DNA of 64,000 nt from Bordetella trematum (lineage in GTDB: Bacteria; Pseudomonadota; Gammaproteobacteria; Burkholderiales; Burkholderiaceae_B). This document shows positions 33,692 to 42,271 of the stretch, one piece after another; position 1 is the first letter of the stretch; every line of letters begins with the position of its first letter. A model generated the notes under the pieces. It was given only the letters and a program-made list of their open reading frames with translations, did not search any database and was not told the origin of the DNA. The DNA lies in assembly GCF_900078335.1 (NCBI RefSeq), contig NZ_FKBR01000019.1, positions 289,655 through 353,654 of the forward strand, written 5' to 3'. The translations under genes and the position numbers were made by a program.

Positions 33692-35368
33692 ATGGCTGCA
33701 CTCCGTTCCCTGTCCGTCCTGCTGCAAGGCTGGCGGCTGTTGTGCCTGGCCTGTCTGCTGGGCTGGCAAGGGCTGGCGCTCGGCGCTCCCGGCCTGCTCG
33801 AGCCGATCAACCGGGCCAGCCCGAGCGAGACCTACCAGTCTTTCCTGGCTGCCGCGCATCGGCTCGAAGAAGACTACACCCAGTATCTGCACGATCTCGA
33901 TCCGCAACGCATCGTCACGCTGCGCCGCGAACTGGCGCGCATGCGCCTGCTGTTCGACCTGAGCGAGGTGCCGCCGGCCAGCCGCGCCAAGGTGGGCAAC
34001 GCGGCCATCGGCTATCTCTACGATGTGCTGGCGCGCCTGCCGCCGGTGGCGCCCGACAGCCTGCCCGGCCACGATGCCGCTTCGTTGGCAGACATGCCGG
34101 CGCGCTGGTCGATCCCGGGCACCGATATCCAGTTGCAGCGCATGACCGAAGGGCCGCAGGCGGGCGACTATCTGATCTCGGCCGAGAGCGTGAAGAATCT
34201 GCCGGAGTACTACGAAAGCGTGCGCAAGTTGCCGGTGCTGGCCGACAGACGCTATCCGGACTTCCACATCGAGCAGATCAACGTGGCCGGCCCGTGGATC
34301 CCCGCAAAGTGGGTCAGCACCTTGCCGCAATCCCTGCGCAAGCCCTATCTGAGCACACCGCTCTGGAAGATCCTGGCTGTCGCGGCGGTCGCCCTGCTTG
34401 GCACGCTGGTGTTTCTGCTGTGGGCCCGCTTTGCGTGGGCGCGTTCGCGCGGCCACACCGAGCTGTCCCTGCTGGGGTGGCGGCTCAGCATTCCGCTGGC
34501 CCTGCTGCTCATCTCGACCGTGTGCGAGTGGCTGGTGCGGGCCCAGGTCAATCCCTCCGGGATCTTCGCGGCCAGCGAGAACCTGCTCGCCTCGGCCATC
34601 TATCACCTGGGCGTGGCGGGCACGGCCTGGTACGGCGTGTATTTCCTGTTCGAGCTGGTGATTCGTTCGCCACGCATCCCGGCCAACAGCTACGACGCGC
34701 ACTTGCTGAGGTTGTCGGCCAGGGTGCTGTCGATCTTCGCCGTGGCCACGACGTTGGTGCTGGGCGCCAACGATATCGGCATCCCCGCCGTTGGCGTGCT
34801 GGCCGGCCTGGGCGTCGGGGGGGTGGCACTGGCGCTGGCGTCGCAGGCCACGATCGAGAACCTGATCTCGGGTGTCTCCCTGTTTGCCGACCGTCCATTC
34901 CGGGTCGGCGACTGGATCGAGTTCGATGACAGCGCCGCACGCGTGGAGCGGGTCGGGCCGCGCTCCACGCGTCTGCGCATGCGCGCCGGCACCTTGTGCA
35001 CGGTGCCCAATACCGATCTGCTCAAGATGCACATCACCAACCTGAGCGAGCGCAGCAATTGCTATCTCGATCAGGTGCTGCCCTTGCATGGCGACAGCCC
35101 GGCCGACGCGGTCGAGCTGCTGATGGCGTCGCTGCGCGAGTTCCTGCTGCAGGAGCCGCTGGTCGAGCAGGACAGAGGCTGGCCGCGCATCCATGTGGTG
35201 GCCATGCAGCCCGGGCGCATCGACCTGCGCCTGAGCGCCACGGTGCTCACGCCCGATAATGCGCAATTCCTGGCCTTCCAGAGCCGGCTGATCCTGCTGG
35301 CCAGGCAGCGCATGGATGAGCTGGGCCTGCGCCTGGCCGTGCCGCTGCCGACCGCCGCTCAGGGCTGA
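33692..35368 (+). CDS. MscS-family channel with N-terminal periplasmic domain, second
   Basis: A 558-residue protein. A signal peptide (ending near LALGA) leads into a roughly 200-residue periplasmic region (VEPI-type helical, RYPDFHIEQINVAGPWIPAKW), then about five membrane segments and an MscS core: VGVLAGLGVGGVALALASQATIENLISGVSLFADRPFRVGDWI. The C-terminal cage is shorter than in the first channel's relatives. Start is the second ATG, with GAGG six bases upstream; the first ATG (33680) overlaps the previous stop as ATGA. The two channels form an operon. Confidence 0.87.
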   Translation: MAALRSLSVLLQGWRLLCLACLLGWQGLALGAPGLLEPINRASPSETYQSFLAAAHRLEEDYTQYLHDLDPQRIVTLRRELARMRLLFDLSEVPPASRAKVGNAAIGYLYDVLARLPPVAPDSLPGHDAASLADMPARWSIPGTDIQLQRMTEGPQAGDYLISAESVKNLPEYYESVRKLPVLADRRYPDFHIEQINVAGPWIPAKWVSTLPQSLRKPYLSTPLWKILAVAAVALLGTLVFLLWARFAWARSRGHTELSLLGWRLSIPLALLLISTVCEWLVRAQVNPSGIFAASENLLASAIYHLGVAGTAWYGVYFLFELVIRSPRIPANSYDAHLLRLSARVLSIFAVATTLVLGANDIGIPAVGVLAGLGVGGVALALASQATIENLISGVSLFADRPFRVGDWIEFDDSAARVERVGPRSTRLRMRAGTLCTVPNTDLLKMHITNLSERSNCYLDQVLPLHGDSPADAVELLMASLREFLLQEPLVEQDRGWPRIHVVAMQPGRIDLRLSATVLTPDNAQFLAFQSRLILLARQRMDELGLRLAVPLPTAAQG

Positions 35369-35520
35369 GCGCTGCGCGGCCGCGCCGGCTATCGCCGGCC
35401 GGGTGTCTCCCGGCCGGGCCGGCGCGTCCCGCACTCCACCGATCCCGCCTTGCTTGTCCCGCCCGCCGGGATCCAGGCCCCTGTGCGCCTGCCCGGTAGA
35501 CTGGCTGCCTGGAATCATTT

Positions 35521-35619
35521 TTTCACCAAACGGCTGGATTTCACGTTTACTAGGGTATTCCCGCCCCTATATTGTGGTGAAAGTGAAATTTACTTATTAT
35601 TTTTTAAACCTGAGTGAAA
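35521..35619 (+). promoter_or_regulatory. Five GTGAAA/TTTCAC hexamers upstream of XRE-cupin gene
   Basis: TTTCAC occurs at 35521 and 35539, and GTGAAA at 35577, 35583 (in tandem) and 35614, all within 100 bases before the regulator's ATG. The region is AT-rich relative to its surroundings. This is a likely operator for the XRE-cupin protein or a paralogue. Confidence 0.6.
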
Positions 35620-35635
35620 TCAGGAGGGCTATTTC

Positions 35636-36250
35636 ATGAAAAACGCTAAACCCGAAGACAGCCAGATCTCTGCTGATGAGCACGACAAGGCCCTGGGCGA
35701 GCGCCTGCGGGCAGCGCGTCTGCAGCAGGGGCTCAAGCTCAAGGACGTCGCCGAGCGCACGGAGATGTCGATCGCCCTGATCAGCCAGGTCGAGCGCGGC
35801 ATCAGCTCGCCGTCGATGCGCACGCTGCGTGCGATCTGCCGCGCGTTGGGCATCGACGGCGCCAGTCTGCTGGCTCCGGCCCCGGGCGCTGCGCCCGGCG
35901 ATGAGCAGAGCGAGTTCACCGTTCGGGTTGCGGCGCGCACGCCGCTGAAACTGGGCAACAACGGCGTGACCAAGTACCGGATCACGCCCGCCAGCTGCGC
36001 CACCCTGGAAGGCTTTCTGATGGAGCTTGAACCCGGCGCGGCATCGGACCCCGGGTTTCTGGTGCAGGCAAGCGACAAGATCGGCTATGTGCTCAGCGGC
36101 AAGCTGCAGGTTTTCGTGGATGACAAGTCCTTTCTGCTGGAGGCCGGCGACAGCTATGGTTTTTCCGGCAGCCATCCCTACCGGTGGCAGAACGGCTGGG
36201 ATGAAAAAACCGTTTTTCTGGTCGTCAACAGCAACCACTTCTATGTCTGA
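35636..36250 (+). CDS. XRE-cupin transcriptional regulator (PuuR type)
   Basis: A 204-residue regulator. The N-terminal HTH (about 18-78; LGERLRAARLQQGLKLKDVAERTEMSIALISQVERG) is followed by a linker and a C-terminal cupin domain (about 120-204; DKIGYVLSGKLQVFVDDKSFLLEAGDSYGF, HPYRWQN). Regulators of this build sense amines, amino acids or related metabolites. It heads a plus-strand cluster with a transporter, an FAD oxidoreductase and a cupin, which it probably controls. GGAGGG precedes the ATG. Confidence 0.9.
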   Translation: MKNAKPEDSQISADEHDKALGERLRAARLQQGLKLKDVAERTEMSIALISQVERGISSPSMRTLRAICRALGIDGASLLAPAPGAAPGDEQSEFTVRVAARTPLKLGNNGVTKYRITPASCATLEGFLMELEPGAASDPGFLVQASDKIGYVLSGKLQVFVDDKSFLLEAGDSYGFSGSHPYRWQNGWDEKTVFLVVNSNHFYV

Positions 36251-36337
36251 CGGCCGGGTTTTCATGTTTCACCACTTCATTCCAACCAGCACCAACAGAT
36301 AAGGGCCGCACAACGGCCCGGCAAGGGACATCTCGCA

Positions 36338-37636
36338 ATGAACTCGTCTTCCACTTCGATAGGCATGCGCGGGGAGCGCGCCGCAGCCCCCCAGCGCACA
36401 GGCAAGCTGCGCGATATCGTGGCCGCCAACATCGGCGCATTCTTCGAGTGGTATGACCTGTTGGTCTACGCGTTGTTCGCTCTGCCGATTGCGCGTCTGT
36501 TCTTTCCCTCCGACGATCCCCAGACGGCCCTGCTGTTCAGCTTTCTGACCTTTGCCAGTTCCTATCTGATCCGCCCGGTGGGCGCGGTGCTGCTGGGCAT
36601 CTATGCCGACAAGAAGGGGCGCAAGGCGGCCCTGTCGCTGACGGCCACGCTGATGCTGATCGGCACGGCCTTGATGGCGCTGATTCCCACTTACGCCAGC
36701 ATCGGCGCGCTGGCGCCCGTGGCCCTGGTGGCGGGCCGCCTGCTGCAGGGCTTTTCGGCCGGCGGGGAGTTCGGCACGGCCAACTCCTATCTGACGGAGC
36801 AGAATCCACGCCTGAAGTCCTTCCTGGCCAGCCTGCAGTTCTCGACCACGGGCCTGGCGCTGGTGGTATCGGCCCTGTTCGCCTATCTGATCAACCATTA
36901 TCTGAGCGATGCGCAGATCGACAGCTGGGGCTGGCGCCTGCCTTTCCTGTTCGGCTGCCTGATCGGGCCGGTGGCGCTGTACATCCGTTTCAAGATCGAT
37001 GAAACGCCCGAGTTCGACGAAGCAAAGGCGCAACGCGCCGCGCCCCTGCGCGAGACTTTCCGGCTGCACAAACGCTATCTGCTGCTGGGGGCGCTGATCG
37101 TGGCGGCGGGCAATGTGGCCAGCTACCTGAACATCTACATGCCCACGTTTGCCATCAACAATCTGGGCATCTCCCGCGACGACGCCTTCGTGGCCTCGAT
37201 CTGCAGCGGCCTGGTGTGCACCTTTCTGCCCATGCTGGGCGGGCTGGCTGCCGACCGCTTCGGAGCGGTCAAGACGATGGCCGCCGCCCTGGTGGTGGGC
37301 CTGATCATCATCGTGCCGGCGTTCCGGATGCTGACCGGCGCGCCCTCGTTCGCCTCGCTGGTGGTGTTCCAGTGCCTGATGTCGCTGGTGTTCTTCAGCT
37401 TCTATTTCGCGCCGGTCGGTTCGCTGCTGGCCCAGCTGTTTCCCACCTCCTGCCGCACCACGGGGGTGTCCATCGCCTATGTGGCCTCGCAAACCTTCTT
37501 CGGCGGCGTCACGCCGGTGGTGGTGGGTTTCCTGGTGACGCGCACCGGCACCATCATGTCGCCGGCCTACTACCTGATCATCATCGGCCTGGTGGCGCTG
37601 TGCGCGCTGGCCAGCGTGCGCGCCAAGGTGCGCTGA
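36338..37636 (+). CDS. MFS transporter, MHS (ProP-like) family
   Basis: A 432-residue transporter with 12 membrane segments. The N-terminus has ANIGAFFEWYDLLVYALFALPIARLFF and RPVGAVLLGIYADKKGRKAAL, typical of the metabolite:H+ symporter group (shikimate, citrate, proline/betaine, dicarboxylate). RLLQGFSAGGEFGTANSYL is the conserved helix 4 region. It is 87 bases downstream of the regulator gene and precedes an FAD oxidase, so the likely cargo is an amine or amino acid oxidised by that enzyme. Confidence 0.88.
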   Translation: MNSSSTSIGMRGERAAAPQRTGKLRDIVAANIGAFFEWYDLLVYALFALPIARLFFPSDDPQTALLFSFLTFASSYLIRPVGAVLLGIYADKKGRKAALSLTATLMLIGTALMALIPTYASIGALAPVALVAGRLLQGFSAGGEFGTANSYLTEQNPRLKSFLASLQFSTTGLALVVSALFAYLINHYLSDAQIDSWGWRLPFLFGCLIGPVALYIRFKIDETPEFDEAKAQRAAPLRETFRLHKRYLLLGALIVAAGNVASYLNIYMPTFAINNLGISRDDAFVASICSGLVCTFLPMLGGLAADRFGAVKTMAAALVVGLIIIVPAFRMLTGAPSFASLVVFQCLMSLVFFSFYFAPVGSLLAQLFPTSCRTTGVSIAYVASQTFFGGVTPVVVGFLVTRTGTIMSPAYYLIIIGLVALCALASVRAKVR

Positions 37637-37670
37637 GTTTCCGCCCATCGTTCTAGAAGGTATGCGAGGC

Positions 37671-38936
37671 ATGCAAAAGCAACTTCCCAACAGCGTCGAT
37701 GTCGCCATCATCGGCGCCGGCATCATCGGCATCAGCACGGCCTGGGCGCTGGCCCGCGCAGGCCTGCGGGTTGCCGTATTCGAGAAGGGCGCGATCGGGG
37801 CGGAGCAGTCCTCGCGCAACTGGGGCTGGATCCGATCGGTCAAGCGCGATCACTGCGAGCTGCCGCTGGCCCTGCGCGCCAATGCCTTGTGGCAGGCGCT
37901 GCAGCAGCAGGTCGACGTGGGCTATCGCCAGCGGGGGCTGGCCTACCTGGCCGCCAGCGCCGCCGAGATGGAGGGTTATGCCAAATGGCTGCAAGCCGCG
38001 CGTCCCTATGGCATCAGCGCGCGTCTGGTCGAGGCGCAGGCGCTGCCCGCCTTGCTCGGCGCACCCAGCGCGCGCGATTGGCAGGGGGCGCTCTATAGCG
38101 CCGAGGATGGCGTGGCCGAGCCGCAATTGGCCACGGCCGCAATCGCCGGGCTGGCGCGCGAGGCGGGCTGTCAGATCTTCGAGCACTGCGCGGCGCGCGG
38201 CCTGGATGTGGCCGCCGGGCGCGTGCGCGGGGTGGTGACCGAGAGCGGGGTGGTCGCCGCCGCGGCCGTGGTGCTGGCCGGCGGCGCATGGTCGCGCCTG
38301 TTCTGCGGCAATAGCGGGGTGTCCTTTCCGCAGCTCAAGGTGCATGCCTCGGTGCTGCGCACCACACCGCTGGAAAGCGGCATGGACCTGGCCATCAATG
38401 GTGGCGACTTTACCTGCCGCAAACGTGCCGATGGCGGCTACAGCGTTTCGCAGCTGGGGGCCTCGACGGCCGACCTCACGCCGGACAGCATCCGCCTCAT
38501 GCGCCAGTTTCTGCCGGCCTGGATGGCCGAACGCAAGTATCTCAAGTTGCGTGTGGGGCGGCGTTTTCTCGAAGAGTGGCGCATGCCGCGCCGCTTCGCG
38601 CTGGATGCGCCCACGCCCTTCGAGCAGCACCGCATCCTGGACCCGCAGCCGGGCATGGCGGCGATTTCTACTGCCCTGGAAAAACTCAAGGCGGCCTTTC
38701 CCGCCTTCGGCGCGGCGCAGGTCGCCGGCGCCTGGGCCGGCATGATCGACGTCACGCCCGATGCCCTGCCCGTGATGTCGGCCGTGGATGCCGTGCCGGG
38801 TTTCTTTCTGGCATCGGGCTTCTCGGGCCATGGCTTCGGCATCGGCCCGGCTGCCGGCGAACTGATGAGCGAGCTGGTCCAGGGCAAGCCGCCCAGTGTG
38901 GATGCGACGCCCTTCCGGCTCTCGCGTTTCGCCTGA
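37671..38936 (+). CDS. FAD-dependent amine/amino-acid oxidoreductase (DAO family)
   Basis: A roughly 421-residue flavoenzyme. The dinucleotide motif is VAIIGAGIIGISTAWALARAGLRVAVFEKG near the N-terminus. SSRNWGWIRSVKRD follows in the FAD site, and GSGFSGHGFGIGPAAGELMSELV-like sequence closes the fold (here ASGFSGHGFGIGPAAG). Members oxidise D-amino acids, sarcosine, gamma-glutamyl amines or similar. The neighbours suggest polyamine or unusual amino-acid catabolism; the substrate is not fixed. An ATG nine bases upstream (37662) is an alternative start. Confidence 0.88.
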   Translation: MQKQLPNSVDVAIIGAGIIGISTAWALARAGLRVAVFEKGAIGAEQSSRNWGWIRSVKRDHCELPLALRANALWQALQQQVDVGYRQRGLAYLAASAAEMEGYAKWLQAARPYGISARLVEAQALPALLGAPSARDWQGALYSAEDGVAEPQLATAAIAGLAREAGCQIFEHCAARGLDVAAGRVRGVVTESGVVAAAAVVLAGGAWSRLFCGNSGVSFPQLKVHASVLRTTPLESGMDLAINGGDFTCRKRADGGYSVSQLGASTADLTPDSIRLMRQFLPAWMAERKYLKLRVGRRFLEEWRMPRRFALDAPTPFEQHRILDPQPGMAAISTALEKLKAAFPAFGAAQVAGAWAGMIDVTPDALPVMSAVDAVPGFFLASGFSGHGFGIGPAAGELMSELVQGKPPSVDATPFRLSRFA

Positions 38937-38968
38937 TTTTTTGTCACTGTTTTTTTGGAGAGACCTTA

Positions 38969-39328
38969 GTGCCTGATACCAACATGCGATTGATCCGTTT
39001 CAATGGCGGTCCGATGCGCCAGCCCACGGCCGGCAAGCCCAAGCATCCCCTGACGGGCGACGCCGCCTTTCTCAGCGAGAAGGCATTCGAGAGTGCGGCC
39101 GGGCGCGCCGGCGTCTGGGAAAGCACGGCCGGTACGTTTCAGGCCAACAATGCCGGCTACATCGAGTTCGGCTACATCGTCGAAGGCGCCTGCCGCCTGG
39201 TCGACCCGGATGGCACGGTGCACGCCCTGGCCGTGGGCGATGCCTTCGTCATGCCGGAGGGTTACAACGGCCGCTGGGAGATCGACGCGTTCGTAAAGAA
39301 GATCTTCTTCATCAGCATGACGCAGTAA
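38969..39328 (+). CDS. Cupin-domain protein (DUF861-like)
   Basis: A 119-residue single-cupin protein. AGVWESTAGTFQANNAGYIEFGYIVEGACRLVDPDG and VGDAFVMPEGYNGRWEI fit the DUF861/(S)-ureidoglycine aminohydrolase-like fold. GTG is taken as the start, with GGAGAG six bases upstream; ATG of MRLIRF lies five codons on. As the last gene of the cluster it may process the product of the FAD oxidase or bind it. No catalytic role can be read directly. Confidence 0.82.
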   Translation: MPDTNMRLIRFNGGPMRQPTAGKPKHPLTGDAAFLSEKAFESAAGRAGVWESTAGTFQANNAGYIEFGYIVEGACRLVDPDGTVHALAVGDAFVMPEGYNGRWEIDAFVKKIFFISMTQ

Positions 39329-39350
39329 GTCCGCGCGCCGCGTGGAAAGC

Positions 39351-39380
39351 GCAACGGCCTGCCTCGCGGCAGGCCGTTGC
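39351..39380. terminator. Strong hairpin between convergent cupin and GTPase genes
   Basis: GCAACGGCCTGCC and its exact complement flank a TCGC loop, giving a 13-bp stem between the two converging stops. It probably serves as a bidirectional terminator, although only short T content follows on either side. Confidence 0.7.
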
Positions 39381-39408
39381 GTCTGGTGCGTGCCGCAAGC
39401 AGCCGGGC

Positions 39409-40941
39409 TCAGTGCGCCTGGCCGGGATGACGCAGGGCCCGGCCGATCGCGCTCAGGCGGGCGTCGCTGTCCGCCAGCGCGGCCTGCAGCGCTTCGGCCT
39501 GACGCCGCAGTCGTGCCAGGGCGTCGCGGGCCTGCGCCAGGGCGTCTTCGACATACTGTGTCAGTTGCCTGTGCAAGCCGTGTTCGAGCTGGCGGTAATG
39601 TGCCAGGGGGTCCGCCGCGGCGTCGGCGGCGTCGAGATCTTCGAGTGCCAGTGCCGGGGCCGCCAGCGTGAGCCGGTAGTCGCCCAGCAAGATCTCGCGG
39701 GCATGGCGGCAGGCCTGCTCCAGGGCGGCGTTGAGGCCGTTGGCCAGGGCCTGCGGATCCGGGTGGTCGGCCTGGGCCTGCAACTGTGCCGCCAGCCCGG
39801 GCAACAGGTCGCGCAGACCTGCCTTGACGAAAGCCGGCGCAAGTGTCTCAAGGTCGGCGCTTGCCGTGTCGCAGGCCGCAAGCAGCGCCTGCAGTTGCGG
39901 TTGCAGAGCCTGTCGCTGGGCGTGGCTGAGGTTTTCCTCGGCGTGGTGCAGCAGCACTTCGGCGGGCTTGCGCGCCTTGTAGGCCAGCACCGGCTGCATC
40001 AGCGCGAGCAGCGCCGCGTACAGGCGACCGAAGCCGGCTTCGGCCAGCGCTGCCGGCGTCTGCTCGTGTTCATTGGCCATGCGGGCCGAGACGGACAGCG
40101 GGGGGTGCAGGCGCGTCGCATCCACGCCGAGCGTGGCCAGCTTGTCGGCGGCGCGTTGCCGTACATCCTGTTCCTGCTCCTGGCGGTTGGCGGGTGTCTT
40201 GTTGCACAGCACCTTGACGATCTCGCCGTCGAGCTCGTCTTCCTCGTAGCGGTCGCTGCGGGTGATGATGGGCAGCAGGGGCTTGCCACGCAGCAGTTCG
40301 CGACCGAGCTCGTCGAGCTCCTGCACCTGGCCGGGCGAGGCCGAGCTGGTCAGCCACAACACTCCGTCGGCGCTGTCCAGATAGCGGCGGGTGAGTGCGG
40401 CGTTGTCCGCGTCCATCGAGTGCAGGCCGGGCGTGTCCAGCAACACCAGGCGTTCGCCCAGTTGCACGCCCTGCAGTTGCTGGGTGGTTTCGGTGGCGCC
40501 TTCCTGCAAGGGGGCGGACAGGGTGTGCACACCCTGGGCGTCGCAACGGAAGTAGCGCACCGGCAGGCCGTGGGCCTGCAGGCGGGCGGCCAGCAGGTTG
40601 CACAGCGAACTCTTGCCGGCATTGAATTTGCCGAAGAGAAGCAGGATGACCTGCTCGTCGAAGTGGGCGGCGACCTGGCGGGCCGGATCGAGCGCGGCCA
40701 GCTGCCCGGCTTCCCGGGTGCTCAGTTCATGCAGGCAGCGCACCACGGCTGCCGCCAGCCGGGCGGGCCCGGCCTGGGCATCCAGGCCGGCCTCGTGCAG
40801 GGGATGGGCGGCCGCGAGGGCCAGGCGGTCCCGGCGCCAGGTCTGCAGGGCGTCGATGGCGGCATTGACTTCGGGGCCGGCGCCGGCGCGGCTTTGTACC
40901 GCGCTCAGCAGCGCGGTTTCCAGGTTCACATCGCCGGGCAT
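39409..40941 (-). CDS. Dynamin-like GTPase, second of a pair
   Basis: A 510-residue protein. A helical N-terminus precedes a GTPase domain with P-loop GKFNAGKSS (104-112), a switch region TETTQQLQG, G3 DTPGLHS and a TRSD-type G4. The remaining 250 residues are long, Ala/Leu/Gln-rich helices with coiled-coil character (EALQAALADSDARLSAI), as in bacterial dynamin-like proteins. Such proteins remodel or protect membranes. Its start overlaps the end of the preceding GTPase gene by 16 bases, so the two are probably made together as partners. Confidence 0.8.
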   Translation of the reverse strand: MPGDVNLETALLSAVQSRAGAGPEVNAAIDALQTWRRDRLALAAAHPLHEAGLDAQAGPARLAAAVVRCLHELSTREAGQLAALDPARQVAAHFDEQVILLLFGKFNAGKSSLCNLLAARLQAHGLPVRYFRCDAQGVHTLSAPLQEGATETTQQLQGVQLGERLVLLDTPGLHSMDADNAALTRRYLDSADGVLWLTSSASPGQVQELDELGRELLRGKPLLPIITRSDRYEEDELDGEIVKVLCNKTPANRQEQEQDVRQRAADKLATLGVDATRLHPPLSVSARMANEHEQTPAALAEAGFGRLYAALLALMQPVLAYKARKPAEVLLHHAEENLSHAQRQALQPQLQALLAACDTASADLETLAPAFVKAGLRDLLPGLAAQLQAQADHPDPQALANGLNAALEQACRHAREILLGDYRLTLAAPALALEDLDAADAAADPLAHYRQLEHGLHRQLTQYVEDALAQARDALARLRRQAEALQAALADSDARLSAIGRALRHPGQAH

Positions 40942-42194
40942 GCCGCGGCCTCCAGCTGGTCCAGTTCGGTCAGGGCGCGGCGGGCGGTGTCGATGGCTGC
41001 GCCGGCGGCCGCGATGCGCGCGGCCAGCGCCTGCTGATCGTCGCTCAAGGGGAAGTAGGCGCTGAAGTCGCGGTGCAGGCGTTCGCGCCCGGCCGCCTCG
41101 CAGAACATACGGCGCAACTGATGGCGGCCTTTGACCGACACGCCCAGCACCGCAATCATGACGGTGTTCAGGCTGGGCGCAAACGTTTTCCGGGCCGCGG
41201 GCAGTTCGTGCACTCCATGGCCGGCCAGGAAGCTGTCGATCTCGATGCAGGCGCGCGAGTAGGCGATCTGGATGCGATTGCGTTCGGCCTTGCCCGCCGT
41301 GAGCACATAGGCGTCGCGCGCCTGGTCCGGCACGCTGGCGTGGTCGGCGCCCAGGCTGTCGAGCAGCTCGGCGATGCCGGTGGCGGCTTTTTCGATGACC
41401 GCCTGCAGGCCGGCGGAGAAGGCCTGCCGTTGCTGCGCCTGGGTGTGCAGCAGATGCGACTGCAGCGCCGTATGCTGCGCCAGCGCGTCCTGCAGCGCGC
41501 TGCGCAGCGTATGGCAGCGCGTCGCGACCTCATGGCGGCGGGCCTGGGGCACGCCAGCCAGCGCCTGTTCAAGCGCCTGGCGCAGTTCGGGCAGCCCGCT
41601 GCGGGCCTGCAGCAGGGGTTTGTCGCCTTCGATGCCCTGGCGATGGCGCGTGGCCGACACGGCATGGATGACGAGCTGCGGCACTTGCGCCAGCAGGGCG
41701 CTCTCGATGGCCTGCCGTTCGGCCTCATCGCCGAGCTGGTCGATCTGGGTGAGGGCGAATACGGTCTGACGGTGCGTCAGCCGGGCGTCGGCCAGCAGCG
41801 CCTGCAGCAGGTCGCGCTCCTGGCCGTCGAGTTCCCCGGCCTTGGCGGCATGCACGAAAAGCCGGATGTCGGCCAGCAGCCAGCTTGCCTGATGGGCGTG
41901 GTCGTCATCGGCGCGGGCCACGTCGGCGTCCAGGCCCGGCGCGTCGAGCCAGCGCGCCTGAGCATGCTCGGCCTGCGCCAGCGCGACGGTTTCGCGCCGG
42001 TCGGCCACGGCGAAGACATCTTTGCCCAGCAACTCGTTGAGCAGGCGGCTCTTGCCGTGGTTGTACTTGCCGGTCACGGCAATGATGGGCGGGGTGTGCC
42101 GCGCCAGCTGGCGCAGGCGGGCCAGATCGTCGTGACGATCGGGCAGGATGGCGGTGATGGCGCAGGATGGCTGCGCGAGGGATTGCTGAGTCAC
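40926..42194 (-). CDS. Dynamin-like GTPase, first of a pair
   Basis: A 422-residue protein. The P-loop is GKYNHGKS (42-49), G3 is DAPGL (84-88) and G4 reads TQID. After the G domain come helical segments with Gln/Leu-rich coiled coil (HTALQSHLLHTQAQQRQAFSAGLQAVI) and a short hydrophobic stretch near FAPSLNTVMIAVLGVSVKG. GTG is the start: AGGAGAA lies seven bases upstream. It differs from the downstream GTPase in sequence but shares domain order, as in heteromeric bacterial dynamins. The function is not known from sequence. Confidence 0.78.
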   Translation of the reverse strand: MTQQSLAQPSCAITAILPDRHDDLARLRQLARHTPPIIAVTGKYNHGKSRLLNELLGKDVFAVADRRETVALAQAEHAQARWLDAPGLDADVARADDDHAHQASWLLADIRLFVHAAKAGELDGQERDLLQALLADARLTHRQTVFALTQIDQLGDEAERQAIESALLAQVPQLVIHAVSATRHRQGIEGDKPLLQARSGLPELRQALEQALAGVPQARRHEVATRCHTLRSALQDALAQHTALQSHLLHTQAQQRQAFSAGLQAVIEKAATGIAELLDSLGADHASVPDQARDAYVLTAGKAERNRIQIAYSRACIEIDSFLAGHGVHELPAARKTFAPSLNTVMIAVLGVSVKGRHQLRRMFCEAAGRERLHRDFSAYFPLSDDQQALAARIAAAGAAIDTARRALTELDQLEAAACPAM

Positions 42195-42271
42195 GCGTCT
42201 TCTCCTGAATGGCCCGCCGGCCCCGGCAGGGCGGGCGGGCCGGGCCGCGCCGGCTGACGCGGCGGCGGGGG

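Noticed and set aside
35393-35430. CCGGCC-rich inverted repeats after the second MscS gene
   Set aside because: Many alternative pairings exist and no T-run follows, so a terminator call could not be supported.
39412-41037. Plus-strand open frame of about 541 codons opposite the GTPase genes
   Set aside because: Low-complexity Gly/Gln/Arg composition and no family match; the minus-strand GTPases have intact P-loops.
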